A stretch of 50,653 nt of DNA, from assembly GCA_002479255.1 (NCBI GenBank), contig DLMJ01000010.1, forward strand, positions 16,889-67,541. The letters run 5' to 3'. This DNA is from Candidatus Binatus soli (GTDB lineage: Bacteria > Desulfobacterota > Binatia > Binatales > Binataceae). The notes below the pieces were generated by a model that was not told the DNA's origin, searched no databases, and saw nothing but the letters and a program-made list of their open reading frames with translations. The translations under genes were made by a program, and so were the position numbers. Every line of letters starts with the position of its first letter. The first letter of the stretch is position 1. Below, piece after piece: positions 1-7,794 of the stretch.

Positions 1-16
1 GGATAAATGCGCCCAT
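1..16 (-). CDS. 5' end of a divergent gene (partial, unidentified)
   Basis: A minus-strand ATG lies at 16-14 and is preceded by a GGAGGAGCG stretch at good Shine-Dalgarno spacing. It opens a frame reading M-G-A-F-I before the window ends. Only five codons are visible, so nothing can be said about function. The strong ribosome-binding site is the sole support; it could be chance. Confidence 0.35.
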
Positions 17-100
17 AGTTTCGCTCCTCCGGATGCTCCGGATTATATTCAAATTCGCACTCTGAAACCTACCCAAAAAAACAATCCCGCTCGCGTCATT

Positions 101-152
101 TCAGCAGGGGTCACCCCTCCTCTTAACATTGGGTGCAGGGGTCGCCCCTGCT
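101..152. repeat. Dispersed hairpin repeat, copy 1
   Basis: Two small palindromes of the form CAGGGG-TCR-CCCCTG lie here, at 105-119 (last base mismatched) and 136-150. They are joined by cttaacattgggt (122-134). The same cttaacattgggt plus hairpin unit recurs at 9171-9199 in the proA-proB gap. This copy lies just upstream of the YgfZ-like gene. It could act as an mRNA structure or be a dispersed intergenic repeat; function is unknown. Confidence 0.6.
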
Positions 153-169
153 AGTATCTTGATTCTGTC

Positions 170-1183
170 GTGGCACATCTCGAAACAACTGATCGTCCAG
201 GCGCGCCCGCTACCGCCGCCGATGCGGCCGCCTTCGACTCCGCTTACGATGCGGTCATAAACGCGGCGGGCGTGCTCGTCCTCGACCGCCGAATCGTCGT
301 GCGCGTGGCCGGCGACGATCGCGCCTCGTTCTTCCACGGCATGTGCACCGCCGACGTAAAGGGCGCCAAGCCCGGTTCCATCCTGCCCGCGCTGTTTCTG
401 ACCGAGCACGCGCACGTGATCGCCGATGCGTTCATCTGGGTGACCGGCGATGCACTCCTGCTCGATATCGACTCCGATGCGTGGACGCGCACGCGGGCGC
501 ATCTTGAGCGCTTGCTGGTCGCCGACGATGTCGAATTCGAAGACGCCGGCGAGCTTGCCCTGATCGACGTCGAGGGACCTGCCGCCCTCGACGCGGCCTG
601 CTCTGCCCAGGCCGCAGCGTCTCTGCCCCCTTGGCGCTTCATCGAAGAGCGCAAGTCGCTAATCGGCAACTTGCCCCGCTACGGCGGACCCGCGGTATCT
701 GTAATCGCTTCGCGCGATTCGATTGATTCGACCGTCGCCGGCATACTGGCGAAAGCGCCGTATTTTCGCCGCGTCGATTCGTGCCTGCTCGAAACTATCC
801 GCGTCGAGAACGGCATCGCACTCATCGGTGTCGATACCATAGACAAGACGATCGCACTCGAAGCGCGGCTCAATCGCGCAATCTCATTCAGCAAGGGATG
901 CTACCTCGGGCAGGAAACAATCGAGCGGGCGACCGCGCGCGGCGGTTTGAAAAAAAGGATGCTCGGACTTAAGTTCAGTAATGCGCATGTGCCGCCCGTC
1001 GGCGCGGTCGTCAGTCTGGCCGGGACGGAAGTCGGCCGTGTGACCAGTGCCGTGTGCTCGCCACGATTTGGCGCGATCGGGCTTGCGATTTTGCATCACA
1101 GCGCATGGACGCCCGGGGTTGAGTTGAAGATTGGCGAGGACGGCGCCGCGATCGTGACTGATTTGCCGTTCGCGCAGAGTTAA
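170..1183 (+). CDS. ygfZ: YgfZ/GcvT-type folate-binding protein
   Basis: This 337-residue protein belongs to the aminomethyltransferase-like family whose YgfZ branch binds tetrahydrofolate and helps Fe-S cluster assembly or repair. The family signature K-G-C-Y-x-G-Q-E is clear at residues 242-249, followed by the usual C-terminal beta-barrel part (G-V-V-S... G-R-V-T-S). Length is typical of YgfZ and shorter than genuine GcvT, and no other glycine-cleavage gene is nearby, so a T-protein is less likely. The start is GTG at 170; no in-frame ATG gives a better N-terminus. The next gene downstream is a desulforedoxin-like iron-protein candidate, which suits an Fe-S or redox context, but co-transcription is only inferred. 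Confidence 0.85.
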   Translation: MAHLETTDRPGAPATAADAAAFDSAYDAVINAAGVLVLDRRIVVRVAGDDRASFFHGMCTADVKGAKPGSILPALFLTEHAHVIADAFIWVTGDALLLDIDSDAWTRTRAHLERLLVADDVEFEDAGELALIDVEGPAALDAACSAQAAASLPPWRFIEERKSLIGNLPRYGGPAVSVIASRDSIDSTVAGILAKAPYFRRVDSCLLETIRVENGIALIGVDTIDKTIALEARLNRAISFSKGCYLGQETIERATARGGLKKRMLGLKFSNAHVPPVGAVVSLAGTEVGRVTSAVCSPRFGAIGLAILHHSAWTPGVELKIGEDGAAIVTDLPFAQS

Positions 1184-1251
1184 GGAGTTGAAGCGATACT
1201 TTAAGTTTATTATGCGGGCCCGCGCGGCCCCGGTTCAAGGAGTGGATTGCG

Positions 1252-1395
1252 ATGGCTAACGTGCTCGGTAAGCGTTACATGTGTGAAAAGTGCGGCACCG
1301 AGGTGCTCTGCAACAAGGCCGGCCCCGGTGGGCTTGAGTGTTGCGAGGTCGAGATGAAGATCAAGGAAGCCAAACCGCTTCCAAGTTCCGACTAG
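1252..1395 (+). CDS. Desulforedoxin-like mini-protein (copy A)
   Basis: This 47-residue protein reads M-A-N-V-L-G-K-R-Y-M-C-E-K-C. Four cysteines fall at 11, 14, 30 and 31, giving C-x2-C-x15-C-C. That is the spacing of desulforedoxin and of the N-terminal domain of desulfoferrodoxin, which bind one Fe(SCys)4 centre, usually in a homodimer. An additional Cys sits at 20. AAGGAG at 1237-1242 is a good ribosome-binding site. A paralogue lies at 6199-6318. The role, probably small electron carrier or metal site, is inferred from the motif; a zinc-binding version is the alternative. Confidence 0.75.
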   Translation: MANVLGKRYMCEKCGTEVLCNKAGPGGLECCEVEMKIKEAKPLPSSD

Positions 1396-1449
1396 GATCT
1401 CCAGACGCCGCCGCGCTCGGTCGCAGGCGACGAAGGCATACGTTCCAAA

Positions 1450-3009
1450 GTGGTAGTCGCGCCTGGGAAAGCCGACCTGGTTCTTCACAAGGGTCTCGTC
1501 CTTGGTCACCCCGGTAGCGACTCGGTTGCCATCTCCGGCGGGGTGATCACCGCACACGGTCCGTTTGCGGAACTAAAACCGCTGGTCGGTCCGCGAACTC
1601 ATCTGATCAAGCTCGCGGGCCGCGCCGTCGTGCCCGGCTTCATCGATTCGCACCTCCATTTCCTGGAAGCTGCTGCCGCTGCCACCGGAATCTCGGTGCA
1701 GCGATGCCGCACGGTTGGCGATCTGCTGGGCGACCTGCGGCTTGCCGCCGGCAAGACTCCGCCCGGCAACTGGCTGCGCGCGTTCGGATGCGACGAAGCG
1801 CTGATGCTCGAAAAGCGCGGGCCCACGCGCGCCGAGCTCGATCAGTCGCTGCCCAAGAATCCGCTGCGCTTGCGCCATCAGACGTTGCACGCGACCTGGC
1901 TCAACTCGCGCGCCATCGCGCTGCTGGGCCTCGAAGCTGCCGGCTTCACTCCGCCGCTGGGCGCCAACATGATTCGCGACGCCGCCGGCAAGCTCACCGG
2001 CCTCGTAGTCGGGATGGAAACGTGGCTGTCGAATCATCTGCCGCCCGTGACCGCCGCGGAATCGGAATCACGCGCGCGCATCATGAGCCGCGAACTGGCC
2101 GCCGCGGGAGTGACGACGTTCACCGACGCAACCACGCGCAACGGCCCCGTCGAAGTCGAACTGTTCGCCAGGCTGGCGGATTCGGGCGCGATATGCCAGC
2201 GCGTTGGCGTGATGATCGGCGGCAATCATCTCGACGCCGTCGATCGATGCGAAAAATTTGCCAGTGCCGCGCGAATCTCGTTGGCCGCCGTCAAGTTCAT
2301 GCCCGGCTATCAGTACGACCCTGCCGGCCTCGCGCGCCCCGTGCTCCACGCGCTCGACCGCGGACTCGATTGCGCCTTTCATGCGACCGAAATGGAAGAG
2401 TTGGAAGAGGCGCTCGCCGCGATCGAAGCCGCCAGGGCGGGTTTCGCCGGCGAACGCGCCATCCCGCGGTTTCGCATCGAACACGGCGGGCTGATTACGC
2501 CCAACTACATAGACCGGCTGATGGCGCTCGGCGTGTGGGTCGTCACCAACCCCGGCTTCATCTACTTCCGCGGTCCCAAGTACGCCGCGGAGCCCGGCCT
2601 CGTCGCGCATCTCTACCGCGCGCGAAGTCTCAAGGCCGCTGGTGTTCATCTGGTCGGCGCTACCGACGCCCCGGTCACACCCGCCAAGCCGCTCGCGGCG
2701 ATTGCGGCCGCGGTTTCCCGCACCACCATCGACGGCGTCGAGCTCGCACCCGCCGAAGCGCTTCCCATCCACGAGGCCTTCGCGCTTTTCACGATCGACG
2801 CTGCGCGCCTCGCCCGGCTCGACGCCGGCGCCATCGAGCCCGACCGTCTTGCCGATCTCATCGTGCTGCCGCGCGACCCGTTCTCGCTCAAGCCCGCCGA
2901 TCTGATGAACCTCGCCGTCGATATAACAATCGTCGGCGGCCGCGTGGTTTACGAGCGCGGCCGTCCCGCCATCGCCAGCAGCGACAGCGCCGAGCTGCGT
3001 TCCGGATGA
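1450..3009 (+). CDS. Amidohydrolase family protein (YtcJ-like, metal-dependent)
   Basis: A 519-residue protein of the amidohydrolase superfamily, YtcJ/Amidohydro_3 type. A small N-terminal beta-sandwich strand set (V-L-H-K-G...G-V-I-T-A-H-G) precedes the barrel entry motif F-I-D-S-H-L-H, with metal-binding H-x-H at residues 68 and 70. R-I-E-H-G-G lies near residue 345, and the catalytic Asp lies in G-A-T-D-A-P near residue 408. The C-terminus returns to the sandwich (D-L-I-V-L...I-V-G-G-R-V-V-Y-E-R-G). Substrate cannot be read; the family hydrolyses N-acyl, amide or cyclic C-N bonds. The TGA overlaps the ATG of the next crotonase gene, so the two are translationally coupled. The start used is GTG at 1450. 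Confidence 0.85.
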   Translation: MVVAPGKADLVLHKGLVLGHPGSDSVAISGGVITAHGPFAELKPLVGPRTHLIKLAGRAVVPGFIDSHLHFLEAAAAATGISVQRCRTVGDLLGDLRLAAGKTPPGNWLRAFGCDEALMLEKRGPTRAELDQSLPKNPLRLRHQTLHATWLNSRAIALLGLEAAGFTPPLGANMIRDAAGKLTGLVVGMETWLSNHLPPVTAAESESRARIMSRELAAAGVTTFTDATTRNGPVEVELFARLADSGAICQRVGVMIGGNHLDAVDRCEKFASAARISLAAVKFMPGYQYDPAGLARPVLHALDRGLDCAFHATEMEELEEALAAIEAARAGFAGERAIPRFRIEHGGLITPNYIDRLMALGVWVVTNPGFIYFRGPKYAAEPGLVAHLYRARSLKAAGVHLVGATDAPVTPAKPLAAIAAAVSRTTIDGVELAPAEALPIHEAFALFTIDAARLARLDAGAIEPDRLADLIVLPRDPFSLKPADLMNLAVDITIVGGRVVYERGRPAIASSDSAELRSG

Positions 3010-3785
3010 TGTCATCGAGCGGCTCGAGCGCGGTCCTCTACAGCAAGCGCGGGCCCGTCGCGTGGGTCACGCTCAATCGTCCCGATCAATTCAACGCTTA
3101 CAACATGGCGATGCGCGACGATCTGTTTCAGGTTCTCGCCGCCATCCACGACGATCGCGACGTTCGCGCGATGGTGTTGCGGGGCGCCGGTCAGGCCTTC
3201 TCCACCGGCGGCGATCTTGCCGAGTTCGGGCTGGCGCCGTCGCCGATCGTTGCGCGATGGGTCCGCTTTCGCCGCGACGTGTGGGGGATGCTTCGCGCGC
3301 TGCCCGTCCCGACAATCGCGGCGATCCACGGCTACACGGTTGGCGGCGGACTCGAGATGGCGCTGCTGTGTGACCTCGCCATCGCCGCGGACGACACAAG
3401 GCTTTGCCTGCCCGAGACCGGCGCCGGAATGATTCCCGGCGTCGCTGGCACCCAAACCGCCGCCCGCCGGCTCGGTCTGGGCCGCGCCCTCGATCTTTGC
3501 CTCACCGGCCGTTGGATTGACGCCCAAAACGCGTTACTTGTAGGTTTGGTCGCCGAAGTAGTTCCCTTGGCGGATTTGGATCGCCGCGCTCTCTCGATCG
3601 CCCGCGCCTTTGGACGCGTCGCGCGCGAGCGGTCCGCGATACTAAAGCTGGCGGTCTGGGGAGGCCTCGATTTGCCGCTTCGACAGGGACTCGAACTCGA
3701 ACGCCGGCTTTGGAAGCGGCTCGCGCTGATCGAACTCGACCGCAGCCCCGGGCCGGTCCGCGGCGGAAAAAATGCCAATATTTGA
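3006..3785 (+). CDS. Enoyl-CoA hydratase/isomerase family protein
   Basis: A 259-residue crotonase. The start is ATG at 3006, overlapping the TGA of the amidohydrolase; homology (G-P-V-A-W-V-T-L-N-R-P) begins just after it. Oxyanion-hole segments are A-G-Q-A-F-S-T-G-G-D-L (61-71) and H-G-Y-T-V-G-G-G-L-E (108-117). The first catalytic acid of true hydratases is present as P-E-T-G-A-G (Glu137). The second, normally E in the x-E-M-V-L-T-G helix, is Asp163 here. That fits a hydratase or an isomerase/hydrolase variant acting on acyl-CoA in the cytoplasm. It sits between an amidohydrolase and an acyl-CoA ligase, suggesting catabolism of a ring or amide acid through CoA esters (inference). Confidence 0.88.
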   Translation: MMSSSGSSAVLYSKRGPVAWVTLNRPDQFNAYNMAMRDDLFQVLAAIHDDRDVRAMVLRGAGQAFSTGGDLAEFGLAPSPIVARWVRFRRDVWGMLRALPVPTIAAIHGYTVGGGLEMALLCDLAIAADDTRLCLPETGAGMIPGVAGTQTAARRLGLGRALDLCLTGRWIDAQNALLVGLVAEVVPLADLDRRALSIARAFGRVARERSAILKLAVWGGLDLPLRQGLELERRLWKRLALIELDRSPGPVRGGKNANI

Positions 3786-3814
3786 TTTGCATCTACCTGG
3801 AGGAATCGCGCGCT

Positions 3815-5362
3815 GTGAACACGGTTAACTTCGTCACGATCCCATCGTCGATCGTGCCCGACCAGGAAATCCTGGTCTTCGGCGCGCGACGCCTTACCTA
3901 CGCGGATCTGAACGACCAGGTCGCGCGCCTGTGCGCGGTCTTCAAACAATTCGGGTTGGCGCATGGCGACGTCGTTGCCCTGCTCGACACCAATTCCGAT
4001 CTCTACGTCGAATGCTACTACGCTGCCGCCAAGGCCGGACTCATATTCCTGCCGCTTAACTATCGCGCCAAGGATGCCGAGCTCGAATACATGATCAACA
4101 CCGCACAGGCGAAGGCGTTGCTCGTCGGCGATCGCTACCTCGAACTGATAAGCAAAATTCAGTCCCGGCTCAGCGCGAGCAGGATTGTCGCGATCGGCGA
4201 CGGCGCCCGTGGATTGCCGCGGCTCGCCGATCTGATCGCCAAGGCTGTGCCCGATGAATCCGAAGCTGAAGTCGAAGACGAGGATATTTCGATCCTGATG
4301 TACACCAGCGGCACCACCTCGCTGCCCAAGGGTGTGCAGTTGCGCTTTCGCGATTTCACCGCCTACGTGACCGCCAACGTCGAGATGGCCGACGGCACCG
4401 ATCGCGGCGTCGCTCTGGTGTGCGTGCCGTTTTACCACATCGCCGGAACCACCTCGTACATGACCAACATCTGGACCGGCCGCAGGATGATCGTGATGCC
4501 GCAATTCGACGCCCGCACGTGGCTCGATCTCGTCCAGCGCGAGCGCGTCACGCATGGCTTCGTTGTGCCCACGATGATGAAACAGATCATCGACGAGCCG
4601 TCATTTGCGAACTCCGATCTCTCCAGCCTGACCAACCTCGCCTACGGCGGCGCGGCAATGCCGGTGCAGGTAATTCGCCGCGCGATAGAAGTCTTTCCGA
4701 AACAAGTCGGCTTCGTGAACGCGTACGGACAAACCGAAACAACTTCATCGCTGACCGTGCTCGGCCCCGACGATCATAGAATCGAGGGCACGCCCGAGCA
4801 GATCGAGATCAAACTCAAACGCCTCAATTCGGTAGGGTTGCCTCTCCCCGACGTCGAGATTCGCGTCCGCGACGAGGACGGCAAGTTCCTCCCCACCGGC
4901 CAGGTCGGCGAAATAATCATCCGCACGCCGCGAATCATGAAGGGCTACGCTGGCCGCGACGACAACGCGCAAATGCCCGACGGATGGCGCGCCACGGGCG
5001 ATCTCGGATGGCTCGACAGCGGCGGCTACGTCTTCTTCGCCGGCCGCAAGGACGACATGATCATCCGCGGCGGCGAAAATATTGCTCCCGCGGAAATCGA
5101 AACCGTCCTCATGAGCCATCCGGCCGTCGATGAATGCGCCGTTATCGGCGTGCCCTCCGTCGAGTGGGGGCAGACCGTCAAGGCCTTCGTCGTCGTGCGC
5201 AAGGGGAAGACCGTGACCGAGCAAGAGCTCGCCGAGTTCTGCCGCTCGCGGCTCGCCAGCTTCAAGCGTCCCGAGCGTATCGAGTTCATCGACGCGCTGC
5301 CCAAAAATCCGCTCGGCAAAATCCTGCGCAAAGACCTGCGCGCGCCCGCGGGAGACGTCTGA
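3815..5362 (+). CDS. AMP-dependent acyl-CoA synthetase/ligase
   Basis: A 515-residue member of the acyl-adenylate-forming superfamily. It activates a carboxylic acid with ATP and joins it to CoA. The AMP-binding P-loop-like motif reads Y-T-S-G-T-T-S-L-P-K-G near residues 161-172, with Ser where most family members have Gly. Further motifs are Y-G-Q-T-E-T (A5), G-D-L-G-W-L-D (A7), G-R-K-D-D-M-I-I-R-G-G-E-N (hinge, A8) and the catalytic Lys in N-P-L-G-K-I-L-R-K (A10). The start chosen is GTG at 3815, ten bases after GGAGGA at 3799-3804; the longer in-frame extension overlaps the preceding crotonase and has no family similarity. Substrate is unknown; length and motifs suit medium/long-chain or aryl acids. 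Confidence 0.9.
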   Translation: MNTVNFVTIPSSIVPDQEILVFGARRLTYADLNDQVARLCAVFKQFGLAHGDVVALLDTNSDLYVECYYAAAKAGLIFLPLNYRAKDAELEYMINTAQAKALLVGDRYLELISKIQSRLSASRIVAIGDGARGLPRLADLIAKAVPDESEAEVEDEDISILMYTSGTTSLPKGVQLRFRDFTAYVTANVEMADGTDRGVALVCVPFYHIAGTTSYMTNIWTGRRMIVMPQFDARTWLDLVQRERVTHGFVVPTMMKQIIDEPSFANSDLSSLTNLAYGGAAMPVQVIRRAIEVFPKQVGFVNAYGQTETTSSLTVLGPDDHRIEGTPEQIEIKLKRLNSVGLPLPDVEIRVRDEDGKFLPTGQVGEIIIRTPRIMKGYAGRDDNAQMPDGWRATGDLGWLDSGGYVFFAGRKDDMIIRGGENIAPAEIETVLMSHPAVDECAVIGVPSVEWGQTVKAFVVVRKGKTVTEQELAEFCRSRLASFKRPERIEFIDALPKNPLGKILRKDLRAPAGDV

Positions 5363-5418
5363 CGCCGCGCCCCGCCAAAAAAACCCGAACCCGCGCCGCG
5401 CGCCACCAGGCCGCCGGC

Positions 5419-6144
5419 GTGATCGACGTTGCCTTCGCCAGCGGATGCGTCAGCGCGACGCTTCGCTACGCCGCTCCGCGCGCGATGCTCACGCCTGCGA
5501 TGGCGGTGCGGATGCTCGAGCTGATCGAGCACGTCGAGGACGACGCCGCCGCCCGCATGCTCGCTATCACCGGCGCCGGCTCCGTGTTCTGCACCGGTTT
5601 CGACAACGGCGTGGATCCGCGCCTCGTCGAATCGCTCGCGGTGCTCTCCAAGCCCACCGTTGCGATCATCAACGGCGACGCATTCGATGAAGGATTGGAA
5701 CTTGCCATGGCCGCCGACATTCGGGTCGCCATTTCGTCGGCTCGATTCGCGATCACGCTGATGAAACGCGGCGCGATGCCCCACTTCGGCGCGACCCAGC
5801 GACTCCCGCGGCTCGTCGGTGCCGGCAACGCTCTGCGCATGATGCTCACCGGGACGCCTCTGGGAGCCGACGAAGCGATGCGCACCGGCCTCGTCGCTTA
5901 TCTCGCCGACAGCCGCACCGAGCTCGCCGCATTAAGCGGTCGCGTCGCCGAGGCGATCCTGAGCCGCGCTCCGCTGGCCGCGCGGCTGGTCAAGGACGCC
6001 GTGCTCAAGGGTTACGACATGACATTGGAGCAGGGCATAAGGCTTGAGGAAGATCTATACGCCCTGCTACAAACGACTGCCGACCGCGCCGAAGGCGTGC
6101 GCGCCTTTCTCGAGAGGCGCAAGCCGCTGTTCAGAGGCGCGTAA
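5419..6144 (+). CDS. Divergent crotonase-fold protein, probably not a hydratase
   Basis: About 241 residues with the crotonase core: T-G-A-G-S-V-F-C-T-G-F-D for the first oxyanion strand, and N-G-D-A-F-D-E-G-L-E-L for the second, where the usual G-G-G is D-E-G. The segment that normally holds the first catalytic Glu (P-E-x-x-x-G) reads L-M-K-R-G-A-M-P, and the second-acid helix reads A-L-R-M-M-L-T-G. Both hydratase glutamates are therefore absent. Isomerase, thioesterase-like or non-catalytic roles are more likely. No ATG precedes the fold; GTG at 5419 is the best start, 57 bases after the ligase stop, in the same operon. Confidence 0.75.
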   Translation: MIDVAFASGCVSATLRYAAPRAMLTPAMAVRMLELIEHVEDDAAARMLAITGAGSVFCTGFDNGVDPRLVESLAVLSKPTVAIINGDAFDEGLELAMAADIRVAISSARFAITLMKRGAMPHFGATQRLPRLVGAGNALRMMLTGTPLGADEAMRTGLVAYLADSRTELAALSGRVAEAILSRAPLAARLVKDAVLKGYDMTLEQGIRLEEDLYALLQTTADRAEGVRAFLERRKPLFRGA

Positions 6145-6198
6145 ATTTTAGGCACAAAGTTTTAAGAAAAAATCGTCCCAAAGGATCAGGACTCAGGA

Positions 6199-6318
6199 AT
6201 GGCAAATCAGCTCGGCAAAGTTTACATCTGCGCCAATTGCAAATCGCAGGTTATCGTCACCAAGGGCGGCTCCGGACAACTCAAGTGCTGCGGCGTTCCG
6301 ATGGAACAAAAAAAGTAG
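6199..6318 (+). CDS. Desulforedoxin-like mini-protein (copy B)
   Basis: A 39-residue protein starting M-A-N-Q-L-G-K-V-Y-I-C-A-N-C. Cysteines lie at 11, 14, 30 and 31, the same C-x2-C-x15-C-C arrangement as copy A at 1252. The tail C-C-G-V-P-M closely follows classic desulforedoxin (C-C-G-E-D-M), which binds Fe in a homodimer of about 36-residue chains. It is nearer the canonical sequence than copy A. It is followed by a GlsB-type membrane protein gene 76 bases later. An electron-transfer or stress role is inferred from family only. Confidence 0.78.
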   Translation: MANQLGKVYICANCKSQVIVTKGGSGQLKCCGVPMEQKK

Positions 6319-6394
6319 CAGTCTCGCCCCGTCGTTCGAGGCGTTGTTGCGACAACGAGAAACGAAAGACGAAAAACGTAATGAGGGCCTCACA

Positions 6395-6634
6395 ATGGTT
6401 GGTGCAATCATAGTCGGAATAATCGCGGGATGGCTCGCAGGCAAGCTGATCCGCGGCGAAGGCTTCGGATTGATCGGCGACCTCGTGCTCGGCCTGCTCG
6501 GTGGCCTCGTCGGCGGATGGATCTTCGGCGCACTCGGCATTCCGGGGCAGAACGGCATGATCGGCGCCATCGTGGTCGCGACCATCGGCGCCATCATCCT
6601 GGTCTGGATCTCGCACGTGATTCGCGAGGCCTGA
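6395..6634 (+). CDS. GlsB/YeaQ/YmgE family small membrane protein
   Basis: A 79-residue protein made almost wholly of three glycine-rich hydrophobic segments: I-I-V-G-I-I-A-G-W-L-A-G, L-V-L-G-L-L-G-G-L-V-G-G-W and I-G-A-I-V-V-A-T-I-G-A-I-I-L-V. It matches the GlsB/YeaQ/YmgE (transglycosylase-associated) stress-membrane family in length and Gly-x-x-x-Gly pattern. The ATG at 6395 is used; the in-frame TTG upstream adds a charged leader foreign to the family. Inner-membrane location is expected; molecular function of the family is poorly defined. Confidence 0.82.
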   Translation: MVGAIIVGIIAGWLAGKLIRGEGFGLIGDLVLGLLGGLVGGWIFGALGIPGQNGMIGAIVVATIGAIILVWISHVIREA

Positions 6635-6661
6635 CTAAAAAACCCCCGCGCGCGCCGACTC

Positions 6662-7051
6662 TCACCCCAGCGCCCGGATGCGCAAGCCCTCGGCCTGCGT
6701 CCGAATCGGCTCCGGCAACTTCACTTCGTGCGCGTCGATCCAGTTGGTTTCGAGCCGATAGAACTCCCGCGCCGGTTCGTAGAACAGGTGGATAACCACG
6801 TCGTCGTAGTCGAGCACCACCCAGTGCGCATGATGCATCCCTTCGACCGCCAGCGCCCGCTGTCCCGCCTTGCCCATCGCGTCCTCGATCCCGCGCGCGA
6901 TCGCCTGCACCTGCACGTCGGAGCGCCCGGTCGCTACCAGAAAATAATCCGCGACTGACTTCAGATGCTCGACTTCGAGCACCACCAGGTCGTAGGCCTT
7001 TTTTTCCAGCGCCGCTTCGGCGGCGGCGTATGCCTTCTTCAGCGCCGTCAA
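6662..7051 (-). CDS. rsfS: Ribosome silencing factor RsfS
   Basis: A 129-residue RsfS/YbeB/DUF143 protein. RsfS binds ribosomal protein L14 and blocks 30S-50S joining when nutrients are scarce. Family features are D-L-V-V-L-E-V, the S-V-A-D-Y-F-L-V-A-T-G-R-S core, W-V-V-L-D-Y-D-D-V-V-I-H-L-F and E-P-A-R-E-F-Y-R-L-E. The frame opens at TTG 7051; the next upstream codons run into a stop without ATG or GTG, so TTG is the likely start. It is the last gene of the obgE-proB-proA-nadD-rsfS operon and converges on the GlsB-like gene. Confidence 0.93.
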   Translation of the reverse strand: MTALKKAYAAAEAALEKKAYDLVVLEVEHLKSVADYFLVATGRSDVQVQAIARGIEDAMGKAGQRALAVEGMHHAHWVVLDYDDVVIHLFYEPAREFYRLETNWIDAHEVKLPEPIRTQAEGLRIRALG

Positions 7052-7136
7052 GAAATGTGTCCGCGACGCGGCAACTTACTCGCCGCTTGTGGCTGGTTCG
7101 ATCGGAATGAACGCAAAAGTTTAAGCAGAGTGATCC

Positions 7137-7775
7137 TCAATACAGCGCGTGGTACTGAATGTAATCGACGACGTCGATCGGCACCAGGTACCTGATCGAT
7201 TCACCGCGTTGCAGTTTGCCGCGAATTTCAGTCGCTGAAATGGGTAGGAACGTGGTTTCGACGAAAGATAGCGTTTGTCCGCTCGAATGCACGTAGTGAT
7301 CGTCTGCCTGAGTGTAGCCAAATCGTTTGAGCGCGGCAACTGAAATTCGCGGCGAACCCGCCTCGCCTTCGGTTAACCTTGTATGAACGGCGAAGTTGCA
7401 CAAGCGCGCCAGTTCGTCCGGCTCCTTCCACGATTCGAGCTCGGCAAACTGATCCGCGCCCATCAGCAGGTACAGCGTCGCCGGCTGGCGCAGCGTCGCC
7501 AGGAAGTAGCGCACCGTGTCGATCGTGTACGAGCGCCCGGCCCGCCGAATCTCCACGTCCGACGCCATGAAATGCCGGTTGCCCTTGGTCGCCAGCCGAA
7601 CCATCGCGAGCCGATGCTCCGCGGGCGCCAATTCGCTCTTCGCCTTATGCGGCGGCGACGCGGCCGGAATGAAATATACCAGGTCGAGATGGATTGCCTC
7701 GCGAACTTCCTCGGCCGCGCGCAGATGCCCGAGATGAATCGGATTGAAAGTGCCGCCGAACAATCCTACTCGCAT
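7137..7775 (-). CDS. nadD: Nicotinate-nucleotide adenylyltransferase
   Basis: A 212-residue NadD that adenylates nicotinate mononucleotide to deamido-NAD in NAD biosynthesis. The nucleotidyltransferase motif G-G-T-F-N-P-I-H-L-G-H occupies residues 7-17. The C-terminal I-S-A-T-E-I-R matches the I-S-x-T-x-x-R phosphate-binding motif. The ATG at 7775 is directly at the fold start. The nadD-rsfS order is the conserved bacterial arrangement. Confidence 0.95.
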   Translation of the reverse strand: MRVGLFGGTFNPIHLGHLRAAEEVREAIHLDLVYFIPAASPPHKAKSELAPAEHRLAMVRLATKGNRHFMASDVEIRRAGRSYTIDTVRYFLATLRQPATLYLLMGADQFAELESWKEPDELARLCNFAVHTRLTEGEAGSPRISVAALKRFGYTQADDHYVHSSGQTLSFVETTFLPISATEIRGKLQRGESIRYLVPIDVVDYIQYHALY

Positions 7776-7794
7776 GTGATTTTAGCTTCGTGGC

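Noticed and set aside
1704..3005. Plus-strand frame upstream of the crotonase start, overlapping the amidohydrolase
   Set aside because: The upstream part is an Arg/Ala-rich shadow of the amidohydrolase; crotonase similarity begins after ATG 3006.
3332..4555. Minus-strand ORF of 407 residues opposite the crotonase and ligase
   Set aside because: Shadow of two clearly identified plus-strand genes; composition is typical of antisense frames.
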